64,000 nt of DNA from JAKEFM01 sp035695825 (GCA_035695825.1 DASRRH010000018.1:186001-250000); one strand, 5' to 3'. Counted from the stretch's first letter, positions 1-8,654 are shown. Notes: a model not told the origin generated them from the letters alone. Program-made: numbers and translations.

Positions 1-153
1 CAGGATCCCCGCGATCGCCCGGAGGGTCGTCGTCTTCCCCGCTCCGTTGGGGCCCACGAGGCCGAGGATCTCTCCGGCCTGGACCGAGAAGGAGAGGTCC
101 GCGACGGCGCGGAGCCCGTCGTAGTCCTTCCCGAAGCCCTCGACCTCGATCAC
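1..153 (-). CDS. ABC transporter ATP-binding protein, 5' end only
   Basis: Only the first 51 codons lie in the window; the gene runs off the left edge. The translation, from a GTG start at 153, contains the P-loop GPNGAGKTT (residues 35-43), the Walker A ATP-binding motif of ABC ATPases. The N-terminal lead-in (IEVEGFGKDYDGLRAVADLSF) and the GPNGAGKTT spelling are typical of the ABC-2/CcmA-type exporter ATPases that drive multidrug, polysaccharide or lantibiotic transport. It starts 9 bp after the stop of the upstream aldo/keto reductase, so the two are probably cotranscribed. The substrate and the permease partner are outside the window. I am confident of the family but not of the role. Confidence 0.9.
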   Translation of the reverse strand, partial: MIEVEGFGKDYDGLRAVADLSFSVQAGEILGLVGPNGAGKTTTLRAIAGIL

Positions 154-162
154 CGGATCTCC

Positions 163-1188
163 CTACCAGGGCTCGCGCGCCCCGATGAACTCGTAGGGGT
201 AGCCCCAGGCGGGGCGCGAGGCCTCCTCGAGCCCCTTCGCGTCCTGCTCCGTCAGGCGCACCTCGAGCGCCGCGAGGTTGTCCTCGAGCTGGCCGAGGGT
301 CCGCGCCCCGACGATCACGCTGCTCGTCTCGGGGCGCCGCAGGAGCCAGGCGATCGAGACGGCCGCCGGCGACGTCCCGAGGCGACGCGCGACCTCGCGG
401 ACCCTCTCGAGGACGCCCCAGGCGCGGTCGTGGTCGACCTGCCGGAAGTTGTCGGCCCAGACGGAGAGGCGCGAGCCCTCCGGCGGGGCCTTCCCGCGGA
501 CGTATTTCCCCGAGAGGAATCCGCGGGCGAGGGGGCTCCAGACGAGGACGCCGATTCCGAAGGCTCGGGCCGCGGGAACCAACTCCCGCTCCGCGTCGCG
601 CGCGAGGAGCGACCACTGGAGCTGGAGGGAGACGAACGGCTCGAGGTTCCGTCCGTCGGCGGCCCAGAGGGACTCGACGAGCCGGTATCCCGTGTAGTTC
701 GAGCAGCCGACGTAGAGGGCCTTGCCGGTGCGCACGAGGTCGTCGAGCGCGCGCAGCGTCTCCTCGATCGGGACGGCGCCGTCCTGCATGTGGACCTGGT
801 AGAGGTCGATGCGGTCGGTCCGCAGCCGCTTCAGGCTCCCCTCGCACGCTCGGAGGATCGCCCGGCGCGAGAGGCCCGCGTCGGCCGGGCGCGACTCGCC
901 GGGCGAGGCGGGGCGGGTCGGGAAGCGGCACTTCGTCGCGAGGACGACGCGGTCGCGCCTCCCCTCGAGCCAGCGGCCGAGGAGCTCCTCCGAGCGCCCC
1001 TCCGAGTAGACGTTCGCCGTGTCGATCGTGTCGATCCCGGCGTCGAGGGCGCGGTCGAGGAGCGCCCGCGCCTCGCGGTCGGTCGAGGTGACCCCCTTCA
1101 TGAACCCGCGGGAGGCGCCGAAGGTCATCGCGCCGAGGGAGAGGACGCTGACGCGCAGTCCGCTGCGGCCGAGGGGGCGGTGTTCCAT
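163..1188 (-). CDS. Aldo/keto reductase
   Basis: A 341-residue NAD(P)H-dependent aldo/keto reductase, predicted cytosolic, with a TIM-barrel fold. The catalytic tetrad is visible: Asp56 and Tyr61 in DTANVYSEG, Lys86 in LATKC and His133 in YQVHMQD. The C-terminal SSVIVGARTLGQLEDN segment matches the cofactor-binding region of the YghZ/Tas-like subgroup of oxidoreductases. It begins with ATG at 1188, and its TAG stop is followed 9 bp later by the GTG of an ABC ATPase. The physiological carbonyl substrate cannot be told from sequence. A second, distantly related family member lies at 59980-60819. Confidence 0.93.
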   Translation of the reverse strand: MEHRPLGRSGLRVSVLSLGAMTFGASRGFMKGVTSTDREARALLDRALDAGIDTIDTANVYSEGRSEELLGRWLEGRRDRVVLATKCRFPTRPASPGESRPADAGLSRRAILRACEGSLKRLRTDRIDLYQVHMQDGAVPIEETLRALDDLVRTGKALYVGCSNYTGYRLVESLWAADGRNLEPFVSLQLQWSLLARDAERELVPAARAFGIGVLVWSPLARGFLSGKYVRGKAPPEGSRLSVWADNFRQVDHDRAWGVLERVREVARRLGTSPAAVSIAWLLRRPETSSVIVGARTLGQLEDNLAALEVRLTEQDAKGLEEASRPAWGYPYEFIGAREPW

Positions 1189-1276
1189 CGCCGGGGAGGG
1201 GGGCGCCGGCCCCTCCGCGGGGAGGGGCGAGCGAAGGGAGGATGTCGGAGGCGGGCGGCCGGATCAATCCGGCGTG

Positions 1277-3046
1277 CTACGGACCGATCGACACCCAGAG
1301 CACCCCGTCGCCGTCGGGGACGAGGGTCGATGCGCTGTCCCGCTTCCAGTGCCTTCGAACCGTCGCGAAGGGGACCTTCTTGAAGAGCGTGGCGAAGTCG
1401 ATCGGCGGTCCGGCGTTCCCCGCCTCGGACATCCGGACGTTCACCTTGCCGAGCATCCCGCCGACCATCCCGAAGGCACGCTCCATCTCCTCGACGGAGG
1501 CTTCCGCGTTCGAGAACCCGACGGAGGCGCGCGGCTTCGGAAGTCCGGCGAGGGCCTGCGCGAAGCGCTCGCTCTTCTGGAGGGAGGGGGTGTCGGGCCT
1601 CTCGACCCTCCGGAGGACCTCCTGCACGCGCTCGGGAGCCAGGCCGAGGACGAGCAGGTCCCCGGCGACGGCGTAGGCGAGGGGGACCATGGCGACCATG
1701 AGGGAGTGGATCCGCCTCCCCTGGTACTCCTCGGTCTTGAGGGTCGCGCCGAGGCCCGCCCTCTTGAGGAGCGCCTCGAGGTACCCCTCGACCTTCTCCG
1801 GGCGCCGCAGCGTGAGGAGGACCGTGGCGCGGGCGAAGCCGGAGAACATGGCGCTCTCCGGATCCTGCTCGGCGAACGCGTCCTGCTCCTCGGGGCCGCG
1901 CCGTGCGGAATAGAGGGCGACCTCGTCGCCGAAGGACGCGAGCAGGTCGTCCCGGATCGAGAACCCGATCTCCTTCTCGAAGGCCTGGATCCCGCTCCGG
2001 AACCCCGTCTCCCCCTCTTCCCCGACGCCCGCGAAGATCCGCTCGAGGACCTCCCAGACCTTCTTCAGCTCGAGCCGGTAGGCGGAGTAACTGACGACGT
2101 CGGCGGGCACGAGCCCGGGCGTCCGGAACTCGCCCGTCGGCATCTGGGCGAGGGAGAAGAGGCCGCTGCGGGCCCCCCCCAGGTACGCGGCCGCGCGCGT
2201 CCCCTCCTTCCCGATGCCGAGGGAGAACGCGGCGGAGTGGAGGGCGAAGACTCCGACCGCCTCCGCCTTCGCATCGCCGTCGGGGTCTCCGGATCCGCGC
2301 ACGACCTTCCAGACGCGCTCGAGGTCCCCGTAGAGGAGGAGCTGGCCGGCTCCGACCTTAGCCGCGGACTTCCGGAATCGGTCGGCGCGGAGGAGGGCGT
2401 TCTCCTCGTCCTTCCCCTGCGCGCGGTCGATCAGGGCCTCGAGCCGGTCCTCGCGGAGGTTCGAGACCGCGCAGGCGAGCAGGCTCCCGACGAACGCGAA
2501 GCGGAACCTCGGCTCCTCCTCGCTCCCCTCCGTGGGCTTCGAGGGGTTCAAGACCTGGACCTTGACGCCCCGGTATTCCTCCTCCGACCGGGAGATGTCC
2601 CCCGCATCCCGCCCCTTCTCGATCGCCTTCTCGACGAGCGACTCGAACCGCTCCCTCTTGCTCCCGAAGTCGGCGACGAGCCCGACGGAGAAGCCCGGCT
2701 CCGATTTCCCCTCGACCTTTTCGACGGCGAGAAGGGCGAGGGCGACCCCCCCCTCCATCGTGTCCCAGAGGTCGGCGACCGTGAACCCGACCTCCCCCTT
2801 CATCTGCTCCATCGCCTGGTCCAGGAGGCGCGTGACCGGAGCGAGCCAGTCCTTCACCTCCTTCTCGGCCCAGAGTCTCCCGAAGGTGGACTCCTCGAAC
2901 GCCGCCTTCACGGCGGGCGCCCCCGCGACGCCGACCGCGGCAATCGTGTCGCGCGGGAGGAGCCGGAAGACCGGGGGCGCGTCCTGCGCGGCCGCGGCGG
3001 GCCCGAGCGCGAGGAGGATCGAGAGGAGCCGGAGGGGATTCGACAT
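1277..3046 (-). CDS. Exported DUF3352-like protein
   Basis: A 589-residue protein with an N-terminal signal peptide (hydrophobic residues about 5-20, likely cleavage after AAAAQ). It has no recognisable catalytic motif. The alternating pattern of short beta/alpha repeats, with sentences such as LLLYGDLERVW and LLASFGDEVALYSARR, resembles the DUF3352 family of predicted envelope proteins found in cyanobacteria and planctomycetes. It starts 4 bp before the end of the neighbour's coding order: the upstream FG-GAP gene stops at 3051 and this ATG is at 3046. An AGGAG Shine-Dalgarno overlaps that stop, so the two are probably an operon. Function is unknown; the family assignment is by resemblance only. 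Confidence 0.75.
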   Translation of the reverse strand: MSNPLRLLSILLALGPAAAAQDAPPVFRLLPRDTIAAVGVAGAPAVKAAFEESTFGRLWAEKEVKDWLAPVTRLLDQAMEQMKGEVGFTVADLWDTMEGGVALALLAVEKVEGKSEPGFSVGLVADFGSKRERFESLVEKAIEKGRDAGDISRSEEEYRGVKVQVLNPSKPTEGSEEEPRFRFAFVGSLLACAVSNLREDRLEALIDRAQGKDEENALLRADRFRKSAAKVGAGQLLLYGDLERVWKVVRGSGDPDGDAKAEAVGVFALHSAAFSLGIGKEGTRAAAYLGGARSGLFSLAQMPTGEFRTPGLVPADVVSYSAYRLELKKVWEVLERIFAGVGEEGETGFRSGIQAFEKEIGFSIRDDLLASFGDEVALYSARRGPEEQDAFAEQDPESAMFSGFARATVLLTLRRPEKVEGYLEALLKRAGLGATLKTEEYQGRRIHSLMVAMVPLAYAVAGDLLVLGLAPERVQEVLRRVERPDTPSLQKSERFAQALAGLPKPRASVGFSNAEASVEEMERAFGMVGGMLGKVNVRMSEAGNAGPPIDFATLFKKVPFATVRRHWKRDSASTLVPDGDGVLWVSIGP

Positions 3047-3050
3047 GGGT

Positions 3051-5345
3051 TCACTCCTGCGGGTAGAGGAGGAGGCGGTCGTGCACGAGGAGGGCGAGGT
3101 CGGCCTTCCCGTCCCCCGTCACGTCGGCGAGGACCGCCTCCCGAGGCTCGGCGGAGCGGCGCTGCTGCTCAAAGCTTCGTTGTTCGAACACCCGGAACTT
3201 GAGCGCGTGGCGCAGCCCCCTCCCCTCGACGGCGAGGATGTCGAGCCGGGCGCTCCCGGTCTCGAGGAGGACGACGTCGGGGCGTCCGTCGGCGTTGGCG
3301 TCGCCGACGAGCGCCTTCTCGTAGAAGGCGTTCGGGATCGTCGACTCGTGCTCCGCGACCTCGACGAGGGAGGCCTCCTCGGCCCGGCTCGGCGCGACGG
3401 CGAAGCGGTCCTCGGCGAAGAGGACGAAGTCCGGCCGCCCGTCGCCGTCGAGGTCCCTCGCCTCCCCGCCGCGGAAGGAGAGCGCGCCGACCTCGACCTC
3501 CCCGGCCGCCTCGAAGGTCCCGCGGGGGCCGCGCGCGAGGAGGATCAGGGCCTCCCGCTTCCGGTCGAGCAAGGCGACCTCGCGCTTCCCGTCCGCATCG
3601 AGGTCGGCGACGACCGCCCCGAAGACCTGGGATTCGGGGGTCGGAGCGTTGAACTGGTCGAGGACCTCGAGCGCGCCCCCGGACCCGAGCCGGAGCGCCC
3701 GCGCGAAGTGGTCGCGCGCGACGATCATCTCCTCCCGCCCGTCGCCGTCGACGTCGGCGCGGCTCCAGGAGTTCTCCCGCACGCCCTTCGTGAGCGCCTG
3801 GCGCGCGTCGGCGGCCGCGAGGTCCCGGAGGGCGAGAGCGGGGCCGTTCATCACGATCCGGGCGGGCTCGCGCGGCAGGAAGATCACGAAGTCGCGCCTC
3901 TCGTCCCCGTCGAGGTCGACGAGGAGGAGGCCGGTCGGTTCGGTCGAGAGTTCCGCCAACGGGAAGGTCGCCGCGGGCTCGAGGCCGGAAGGGGCGTGGC
4001 GGAATACGACGAGGGCGTACTCCCCTTTTCCGGCCCGGCGCACGACGGCGAGGTCCGTCCGGCCGTCCCCGTCGACGTCGGAGACGTCGAACGCGGCGGG
4101 CGTACCTTCGAGCGGGATGGCCTTCGGGAAGGAGAGGCGCCCCTCGCTCCAGCGCGAGAGTCCGACCGCCTTCTCCTCGACCGAGAGGACCGCCGCCTCG
4201 TTGCGTCCGTCCCCGTCGAAGTCGGCGATCCGCACGGCGCGCCCGTCGACGAAGGAGGGGAACGACTCCCCCTCCTCGAAACCGCCGTCGGCGCGACCGC
4301 GGTAGAAAACGAGCCGGGCGGCGGCGGGGTCGGAGGCGAGGACGTCGGGGCGCCCGTCTCCGTCGACGTCCCCCAGAGCGAGCCCCCGCGCGCGCTCGGT
4401 GCCTCCCTTCGAGGCCTCGAAGGCGTGGTAGCGGACCGCGCCGAACGGGAATCGCGCCTTCCCCGGGGGGGGAGGCTCGAAGGCGTACATCCCGACCCGC
4501 CCCGAGGTCCGGTGGATCGCGAAGACCTCCGCCTTCCCGTCGCCGTCGGCGTCGGCGAAGGTCGCGCTCCGGGTCGGCGGCAGCCGGAGCGGGATCTCCG
4601 GGCCGAACCGGCCCGCCGGTGAACCGAACCGAACCCGGATCGACCGCTCCTCGTCGGGGGCGACGAGGATCAGGTCGGGGGACTTGTCGCCGTCGAGGTC
4701 GGCGAGGGCGAGCGCGTTCGCCCGCTCCGTGCTCGCGGGATACCGGACCGGCTCCCCGAGCGAGCCGTCCGGACCCGAGAGGAGGATCCGCGTCTCCTTC
4801 TTCCCGAGCAAGCCGAGGTCCGTTCGGCCGTCGCCGTTCAGGTCCGCCGCGGCGAGCCCTGCGCTCGCGGTGGAGCCCTCCTCGATCTTCCACTCCCGCG
4901 CCCGCGCGAGCTTCCCGCCGGCTTCCCCGCTCGCGACGACGAGCCTTCCGTCGTCGCCGAACCAGGCGAGGTCGGCTCGCCCGTCTCCGTTGAAGTCCCC
5001 GGCGACCAGGGAGTGGACCTTCGCCTCGACGGCGAGGGGCGCCCTCCGGAACCGCACCGGCTCGAGGATCGCGTTCGGCCCGTCGTCCTCGGGGGGAGGC
5101 TCGGGCTTCGCCTGCTCCTCGGGCGAGCGCTGGAGGAGCACCTCGATCCGCGCGCGGTCGTTGTCCGCGAAGAAGAGGTCCGTCCGCCCGTCGCCGTTCA
5201 GGTCGGCCGCGCCGAGGCCCGTTGTCTGGGCGTGGAACTTGTAGACCTCCGGCCCGAGCCAGCCGTACTTCGAGGCGAGCTCGTCGCCGTGAAAGGGAAG
5301 AAGACCAGCCGCTCCGGCGACCCCCAACGCGACCCGCCCAAGCAT
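3051..5345 (-). CDS. Secreted FG-GAP/VCBS beta-propeller protein
   Basis: A 764-residue exported protein with a short signal peptide (residues 1-16) followed by about fourteen FG-GAP/VCBS repeats. Each repeat carries a calcium-binding loop of the DxDxDGxxD type (for example DLNGDGRTD, DFNGDGRAD, DVDGDGRPD, DFDGDGRNE, DVTGDGKAD). Fourteen repeats would fit two seven-bladed propellers of the integrin-alpha kind. Some copies are degenerate at a metal ligand (DLDGDKSPD, DLDADGKRE, DANADGRPD). There is no catalytic domain and no obvious C-terminal anchor, so an extracellular binding or scaffold role is likely. The ATG at 5345 has GAGGGAG five bases upstream. It is followed closely by the DUF3352-like gene. 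Confidence 0.88.
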   Translation of the reverse strand: MLGRVALGVAGAAGLLPFHGDELASKYGWLGPEVYKFHAQTTGLGAADLNGDGRTDLFFADNDRARIEVLLQRSPEEQAKPEPPPEDDGPNAILEPVRFRRAPLAVEAKVHSLVAGDFNGDGRADLAWFGDDGRLVVASGEAGGKLARAREWKIEEGSTASAGLAAADLNGDGRTDLGLLGKKETRILLSGPDGSLGEPVRYPASTERANALALADLDGDKSPDLILVAPDEERSIRVRFGSPAGRFGPEIPLRLPPTRSATFADADGDGKAEVFAIHRTSGRVGMYAFEPPPPGKARFPFGAVRYHAFEASKGGTERARGLALGDVDGDGRPDVLASDPAAARLVFYRGRADGGFEEGESFPSFVDGRAVRIADFDGDGRNEAAVLSVEEKAVGLSRWSEGRLSFPKAIPLEGTPAAFDVSDVDGDGRTDLAVVRRAGKGEYALVVFRHAPSGLEPAATFPLAELSTEPTGLLLVDLDGDERRDFVIFLPREPARIVMNGPALALRDLAAADARQALTKGVRENSWSRADVDGDGREEMIVARDHFARALRLGSGGALEVLDQFNAPTPESQVFGAVVADLDADGKREVALLDRKREALILLARGPRGTFEAAGEVEVGALSFRGGEARDLDGDGRPDFVLFAEDRFAVAPSRAEEASLVEVAEHESTIPNAFYEKALVGDANADGRPDVVLLETGSARLDILAVEGRGLRHALKFRVFEQRSFEQQRRSAEPREAVLADVTGDGKADLALLVHDRLLLYPQE

Positions 5346-5451
5346 GCTCGCTCCCTCGGTCGCTGAACTCCGGGGCCCGGAAACCCCTTCCGCGCCCCCG
5401 ACTTCGCGCCGCTAGGATAGCGCCCGCGAATCCGAGGGACAGGACCCCGAC

Positions 5452-6435
5452 ATGGGGGCGCGCCGCCTTTTCTCTTTCTTCCTCCCCCTCCTCCTCCCGG
5501 CCTGCGCGTCTCCGGGCCGAGGGGGCGATCCCCGCCCCGCCTCGGGCCCGGCTTCCCTCGAGGAGCTGACCCTCGGAGGGGGCGGCCGGCTGTCGGGCCG
5601 CGTCGTCAAGGAATCCGACTCGACCCTCTTCGTCGACGTCGGGCCGACGATCGTCGAGGTCCCGCGCCGCGACGTCCTCGTCCGTTCCGAGGCCGCCCGG
5701 CCGGAGAGCGGTCCCGCCGAGATCGCCTCGGGCGCCCTCTTCTCCCGCGCCCGCCTCCCCGAGGCGACCGTGCGGGAACAGGTCGAGCGCTTCGGGGAGG
5801 CCGTCCTCACGGTCAAGACCCCTTCCGGCCTCGGCTCGGGCTTCCTCCTCCACGAGGATGGCTACGTCGTCACGAACGCCCACGTCGTCCAGCCGGAGCG
5901 GCGGATCACGGCGACGCTCTTCCGGAAGGGGGAGCGCGAGTTCGAGAAGATCGTCTACGAGGACTGCAGGATCGTCGCGACGAACCCCTTCGCCGACCTC
6001 GCCCTCCTCAAGATCGAGCCGAAGGCGGGGCAGCCGGGGCCTCCGTTCCCGAAGGTCTTCCTCGGCGACGCGCGCGACCTGCGCGTGGGCCAGAGCGTCT
6101 TCGCGATCGGGAACCCCCTCGGCCTCGAGCGCTCCGTCTCCGAGGGGATCGTGAGCAGCGCGAGCCGCGAGCAGGCCGGCCGCGTCTACGTTCAGACGAC
6201 GGCGCAGGTGAACCCGGGCAACTCGGGGGGGCCGCTCTTCAACCTGCGCGGCGAGGTGATCGGCGTGATCGCTTGGAAGTTCCTCTTCGCCGAGGGGCTC
6301 AACTTCGCGATCCCGGTGAACGCCCTCGAGGAGTTCCTCCGCAACCGCGAGGCCTTCGCGTTCGACCCGGACAACCCGAACACGGGGGTCCTCTACCCGC
6401 CGCCGCCGCGGCGGGAGAGGGCGAGCCCGCGGTAG
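5452..6435 (+). CDS. HtrA/DegP-like S1C serine protease lipoprotein without PDZ domain
   Basis: A 327-residue trypsin-like serine protease. The N-terminus has a lipoprotein signal ending in the lipobox LPAC (Cys18), so the protein should be lipid-anchored in the envelope. The catalytic triad is His144 (TNAHVV), Asp182 (FADLALLKIE) and Ser258 (NPGNSGGPLFN), with the expected HtrA context AIGNPLGLERSVSEGIVS. A short SH3-like stretch (about 45-80) precedes the protease domain. The protein ends soon after the domain, so the PDZ domains of DegP/DegS are absent. It probably degrades or checks envelope proteins. It is divergent from the FG-GAP gene across 106 bp; TAGGAT at 5413-5418 could be its -10. 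Confidence 0.92.
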   Translation: MGARRLFSFFLPLLLPACASPGRGGDPRPASGPASLEELTLGGGGRLSGRVVKESDSTLFVDVGPTIVEVPRRDVLVRSEAARPESGPAEIASGALFSRARLPEATVREQVERFGEAVLTVKTPSGLGSGFLLHEDGYVVTNAHVVQPERRITATLFRKGEREFEKIVYEDCRIVATNPFADLALLKIEPKAGQPGPPFPKVFLGDARDLRVGQSVFAIGNPLGLERSVSEGIVSSASREQAGRVYVQTTAQVNPGNSGGPLFNLRGEVIGVIAWKFLFAEGLNFAIPVNALEEFLRNREAFAFDPDNPNTGVLYPPPPRRERASPR

Positions 6436-6479
6436 AGACCATCTCGGTGCCGCCACCGCCTTGGCCGGCACGGGGGGAA

Positions 6480-6680
6480 TGCCGAGGTCCTCGTGTTCGG
6501 CGAGCCGTCTCCCCACCGCAGGAAGGCCGGGACGATCGCGATATTTTCTCGCGCGCCCTCCCGCTCCGAGGGACGTTGGACCGCATGGCGACGCCCGGCT
6601 CGGTGAACGCATGGGATCGGCACCCGAGAGATCGCCCCCCCTAAGATCACAGATTGTGATCTTAGAAGTGCCCTCCCCTC
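6480..6680 (-). pseudogene. Decayed 3' portion of an ORF6N-domain gene
   Basis: Immediately downstream of the intact ORF6N gene, the minus strand carries a broken copy of that gene's middle and end. Collinear matches to the intact gene are: the hairpin-bearing stretch (10-bp perfect arms at 6641-6650 and 6656-6665, equivalent to the codons for LLRSQSVTL), then a segment matching FTEHGVAM (GCGTTCACCGAGCCGGGCGT), then one matching NIAIVRAF (ATCGCGATCGTCCCGGCCTT), then one matching LAEHKGL (CGAACACGAGGACCTCGG). The pieces lie in different reading frames and have small gaps. The N-terminal third is missing. I infer a tandem duplication followed by decay. Confidence 0.7.
6641..6665. repeat. Perfect hairpin in the ORF6N relic
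   Basis: CTAAGATCAC and GTGATCTTAG form 10-bp perfect arms around AGATT. This is the counterpart of the 13-bp-arm hairpin inside the intact ORF6N gene (7043-7073). The arms differ from the intact copy by compensating changes (GGTCAC/GTGACC has become GATCAC/GTGATC), so pairing is preserved although the reading frame is not. Confidence 0.75.
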
Positions 6681-7280
6681 TCAAGCCCCGCCGATGGTTC
6701 GGTCCTCGGCCGGGCGCGATCCCGGGGTCCCGCGTGATGCCTGCGGACCCTTCTTCGGGACGCGGAATCCGATCCTGACCCTCCTTGCCTCGCGCACGGA
6801 AGGGGCCATCAGCGTCCGGATCGCCTCGAAGACGACCCGGAAGTTCCCGTCGGACTTCCTCTCCATCTCCTCGATCTTGCGGGCGAGGCCCTTGTGCTCC
6901 GCGAGGAGTTTCCGAAGTCGCACGAAGGCCCGAACGATCGCGATGTTCACCTGGACGGCCCTCTCGCTCCGCAGGACGCTCGAGAGCATGGCGACGCCGT
7001 GCTCGGTGAAGGCGTAGGGACGGTACTTGAGGTGATGTCCGCCTTCTAAGGTCACAGATTGTGACCTTAGAAGTTGCCTCGCCTCCTCCCAGGTCAGCTG
7101 GAACATGAAGTCCGCCGGGAATCGGTCGCGGTTGCGTCGGACGGCCTGGTTGAGAGTCTTCGTCGGCACCTCGTAGAGCCCGGCCAAGTCCGAGTCGAGG
7201 ATGACCTTCTCCCCTCGGCGGAGGAGGATCCGGCGCTCGATCCGTTCGACCGGCACGAGAGCTGAAGGCCTCTTTCCCAT
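6681..7280 (-). CDS. ORF6N-domain protein (phage-type antirepressor-like DNA-binding)
   Basis: A 199-residue protein whose first about 100 residues match the ORF6N domain. The motifs visible are VERIERRILLRRGEKVILDSDLA, LYEVPTKTLNQAVRRNRDRFPADFMFQL, and YAFTEHGVAMLSSVLRSERAV at 89-109. The family is related to KilA-N/Bro proteins of phages and is common as a chromosomal orphan; it is thought to bind DNA. A helical region (about 112-160, RAFVRLRKLLAEHKGLARKIEEMERK) follows, then a basic tail. The codons for LLRSQSVTLEG form a perfect 13-bp-arm inverted repeat at 7043-7073. Relics of the same gene type flank it on both sides, suggesting a mobile or recombining origin. Role in this cell unknown. 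Confidence 0.88.
   Translation of the reverse strand: MGKRPSALVPVERIERRILLRRGEKVILDSDLAGLYEVPTKTLNQAVRRNRDRFPADFMFQLTWEEARQLLRSQSVTLEGGHHLKYRPYAFTEHGVAMLSSVLRSERAVQVNIAIVRAFVRLRKLLAEHKGLARKIEEMERKSDGNFRVVFEAIRTLMAPSVREARRVRIGFRVPKKGPQASRGTPGSRPAEDRTIGGA
7043..7073. repeat. 13-bp-arm perfect inverted repeat inside the ORF6N gene
   Basis: The arms are CTTCTAAGGTCAC (7043-7055) and GTGACCTTAGAAG (7061-7073), with loop AGATT. The repeat is coding (LLRSQSVTLEG on the minus strand). A related hairpin with the same loop sits in the adjacent relic (6641-6665), and a weaker one (GGTCAC/GTGACC, 7416-7432) lies upstream of the gene. Confidence 0.9.
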
Positions 7281-7493
7281 GCCCTAACGACGCACACCCC
7301 CCCGGTCGGTTACACCCCGGGCGGTGATGCCATGCCCGGGAGAACCGGGCGTTCATCTGTTGCGACGCGCGATCGGGCATCCTCTCGCGGACGCGCTCGC
7401 CACCCCGGCTCGCAAGGTCACGAACGGTGACCCTGAAACTGGCCTCCCCTGCCGCCGGGTCGGAGCCCCGGCAAACCCGAGTCGAGCGGGACC
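7281..7493 (-). other. Gap with a possible third ORF6N relic
   Basis: There is no credible gene in these 213 bases. On the minus strand the segment around 7410-7455 resembles the hairpin region of the ORF6N gene: a GGAGGC lead-in, then GGGTCACCGTTCGTGACCTT with 6-bp arms GGTCAC (7416-7421) and GTGACC (7427-7432), then CGAGCCGG. Similarity beyond this is weak, so I regard it as a possible older relic. An inverted pair CCCGG/CCGGG around 7335-7350 may form a short hairpin. Confidence 0.4.
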
Positions 7494-8453
7494 TCAGCGA
7501 CGCTTGCGGCGGCGCCACTTGTTGCGGCCGACGACGCTCAGCCGGGGGGTCTGCTTGTAGACGAGCAGGTCGTCGCCGTTCGAGAGGCGGACGGGCGAGG
7601 GGTCTGAGACGTCGCCCGTAGAGAGAGCGAGGACGAGCTTGCTCGGCCCCATCCTGCCGTCGGGGTCGACGGGGATCTCCCGGATCCCGTCCTCGGCCGA
7701 GACGAACAGGAGTACGCCCCCCGCCCCGTCGCCGATCGCCCCCGGAGAGTTCCCCTCGGCGCAGACCCAGGCCGGCTCGAGGAAGAAGCGGAGGCCGTCG
7801 CGGGACCGGGCGAGGACCGTCTCGTCCCGGCGGGACAGGAACATCCACCACTCGCCGCGGAGGATGCGGACCACCGCCGGATCCCGGACGCCCGGAGCGG
7901 CGATCCGCACCCCCTCCTCGACCTCGAAGTTCTCCCCGTCGGTCGAGACGGCCGAGTGGACCTCTTCGGGCTCCGAGGTCGAGCCCGCCTCGGGCGGTCC
8001 CGCACCGCTCGGCTTCGAGGGATCGCCCTCGGCGGCGGCGTAATAGAGTCGGATCCTCCCGTCCGGGAGCAAGACGAGGGAGGGGTCGAGGCAGGCTAGG
8101 CCGTCGCGCTTCCCCTTGAGGACGAGGGGGCGCCGTGTGCTCCAGTTCTTTCCCCCGTCGGCGGACCGGACCTGCGAGAGTCCCCCGGGCGCGACGCCCC
8201 GGATGCGAAGAAAGTCGAGGAAGAAGACGAGGAGATCGTCGCGCTTCCCGTTCGGCCCCTCGCGGGGGAGCGCAATCCCGTCGGGGACGGAGGCCGACCC
8301 CGCGATCGGCTCGCCGAGCATCGGCTGGAAGGTCCCGTCGCGCCCCCTGCGCGCGATCCAGGTGTCGTGCCAGCGGGGATCCTCCTCCCCGTCCGGAAGG
8401 GCGAGGAAAGGGACCAGCAGGACCAGGAGGACGACCCGGCCCAATCCCCTCAT
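7494..8453 (-). CDS. Secreted sialidase/GH43-like beta-propeller protein
   Basis: A 319-residue protein with a signal peptide (hydrophobic residues about 5-18, MRGLGRVVLLVLLVPFLALP). The body has propeller-type repeats: an Asp-box-like SADGGKNWS, the phrase LDPSLVLLPDGRIRLYY seen in five-bladed propeller glycosidases, and VRDPAVVRILRGEWWMFLS. I do not see a full set of sialidase arginines or GH43 catalytic carboxylates, so enzyme activity is uncertain. A very basic C-terminus (NKWRRRKRR) is unusual for a secreted protein. The ATG at 8453 overlaps the TGA of a short upstream open frame, which I do not call as a gene. Confidence 0.65.
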   Translation of the reverse strand: MRGLGRVVLLVLLVPFLALPDGEEDPRWHDTWIARRGRDGTFQPMLGEPIAGSASVPDGIALPREGPNGKRDDLLVFFLDFLRIRGVAPGGLSQVRSADGGKNWSTRRPLVLKGKRDGLACLDPSLVLLPDGRIRLYYAAAEGDPSKPSGAGPPEAGSTSEPEEVHSAVSTDGENFEVEEGVRIAAPGVRDPAVVRILRGEWWMFLSRRDETVLARSRDGLRFFLEPAWVCAEGNSPGAIGDGAGGVLLFVSAEDGIREIPVDPDGRMGPSKLVLALSTGDVSDPSPVRLSNGDDLLVYKQTPRLSVVGRNKWRRRKRR

Positions 8454-8654
8454 CCGAAGGACTCTCCCAGCCGTGGCGTGGCGTCGAGCGCGGCTTCGAC
8501 GACCTCGTCGGCGACCAAACTCCCGCCCCCCGCTCCTGGACTTGGAGAGGCTCCTATCGGCTGTTTCGCGCGTCCCTCCGGAGGGACCGGGGGAAGGTTC
8601 CGCTCTCGGGTCGGATCCGGTCCGACGGCGGGCGGAGCCGTTCTTCGGGCCGGC
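8454..8654. other. 201-base gap between mutS and the propeller gene
   Basis: I see no convincing gene. On the minus strand a short frame translating VADEVVEAALDATPRLGESFG ends in a TGA that overlaps the ATG of the propeller gene. Its only in-frame start is a TTG with poorly placed GGGAG. A GTG overlapping the mutS stop opens another 33-codon frame without family resemblance. Confidence 0.3.

Noticed and set aside
8454..8525. A short coding-like frame (VADEVVEAALDATPRLGESFG) resembling a MutL N-terminal phrase
   Set aside because: The similarity is limited to a few residues and lacks the MutL ATP-binding motifs; the only start is a TTG with badly spaced GGGAG.
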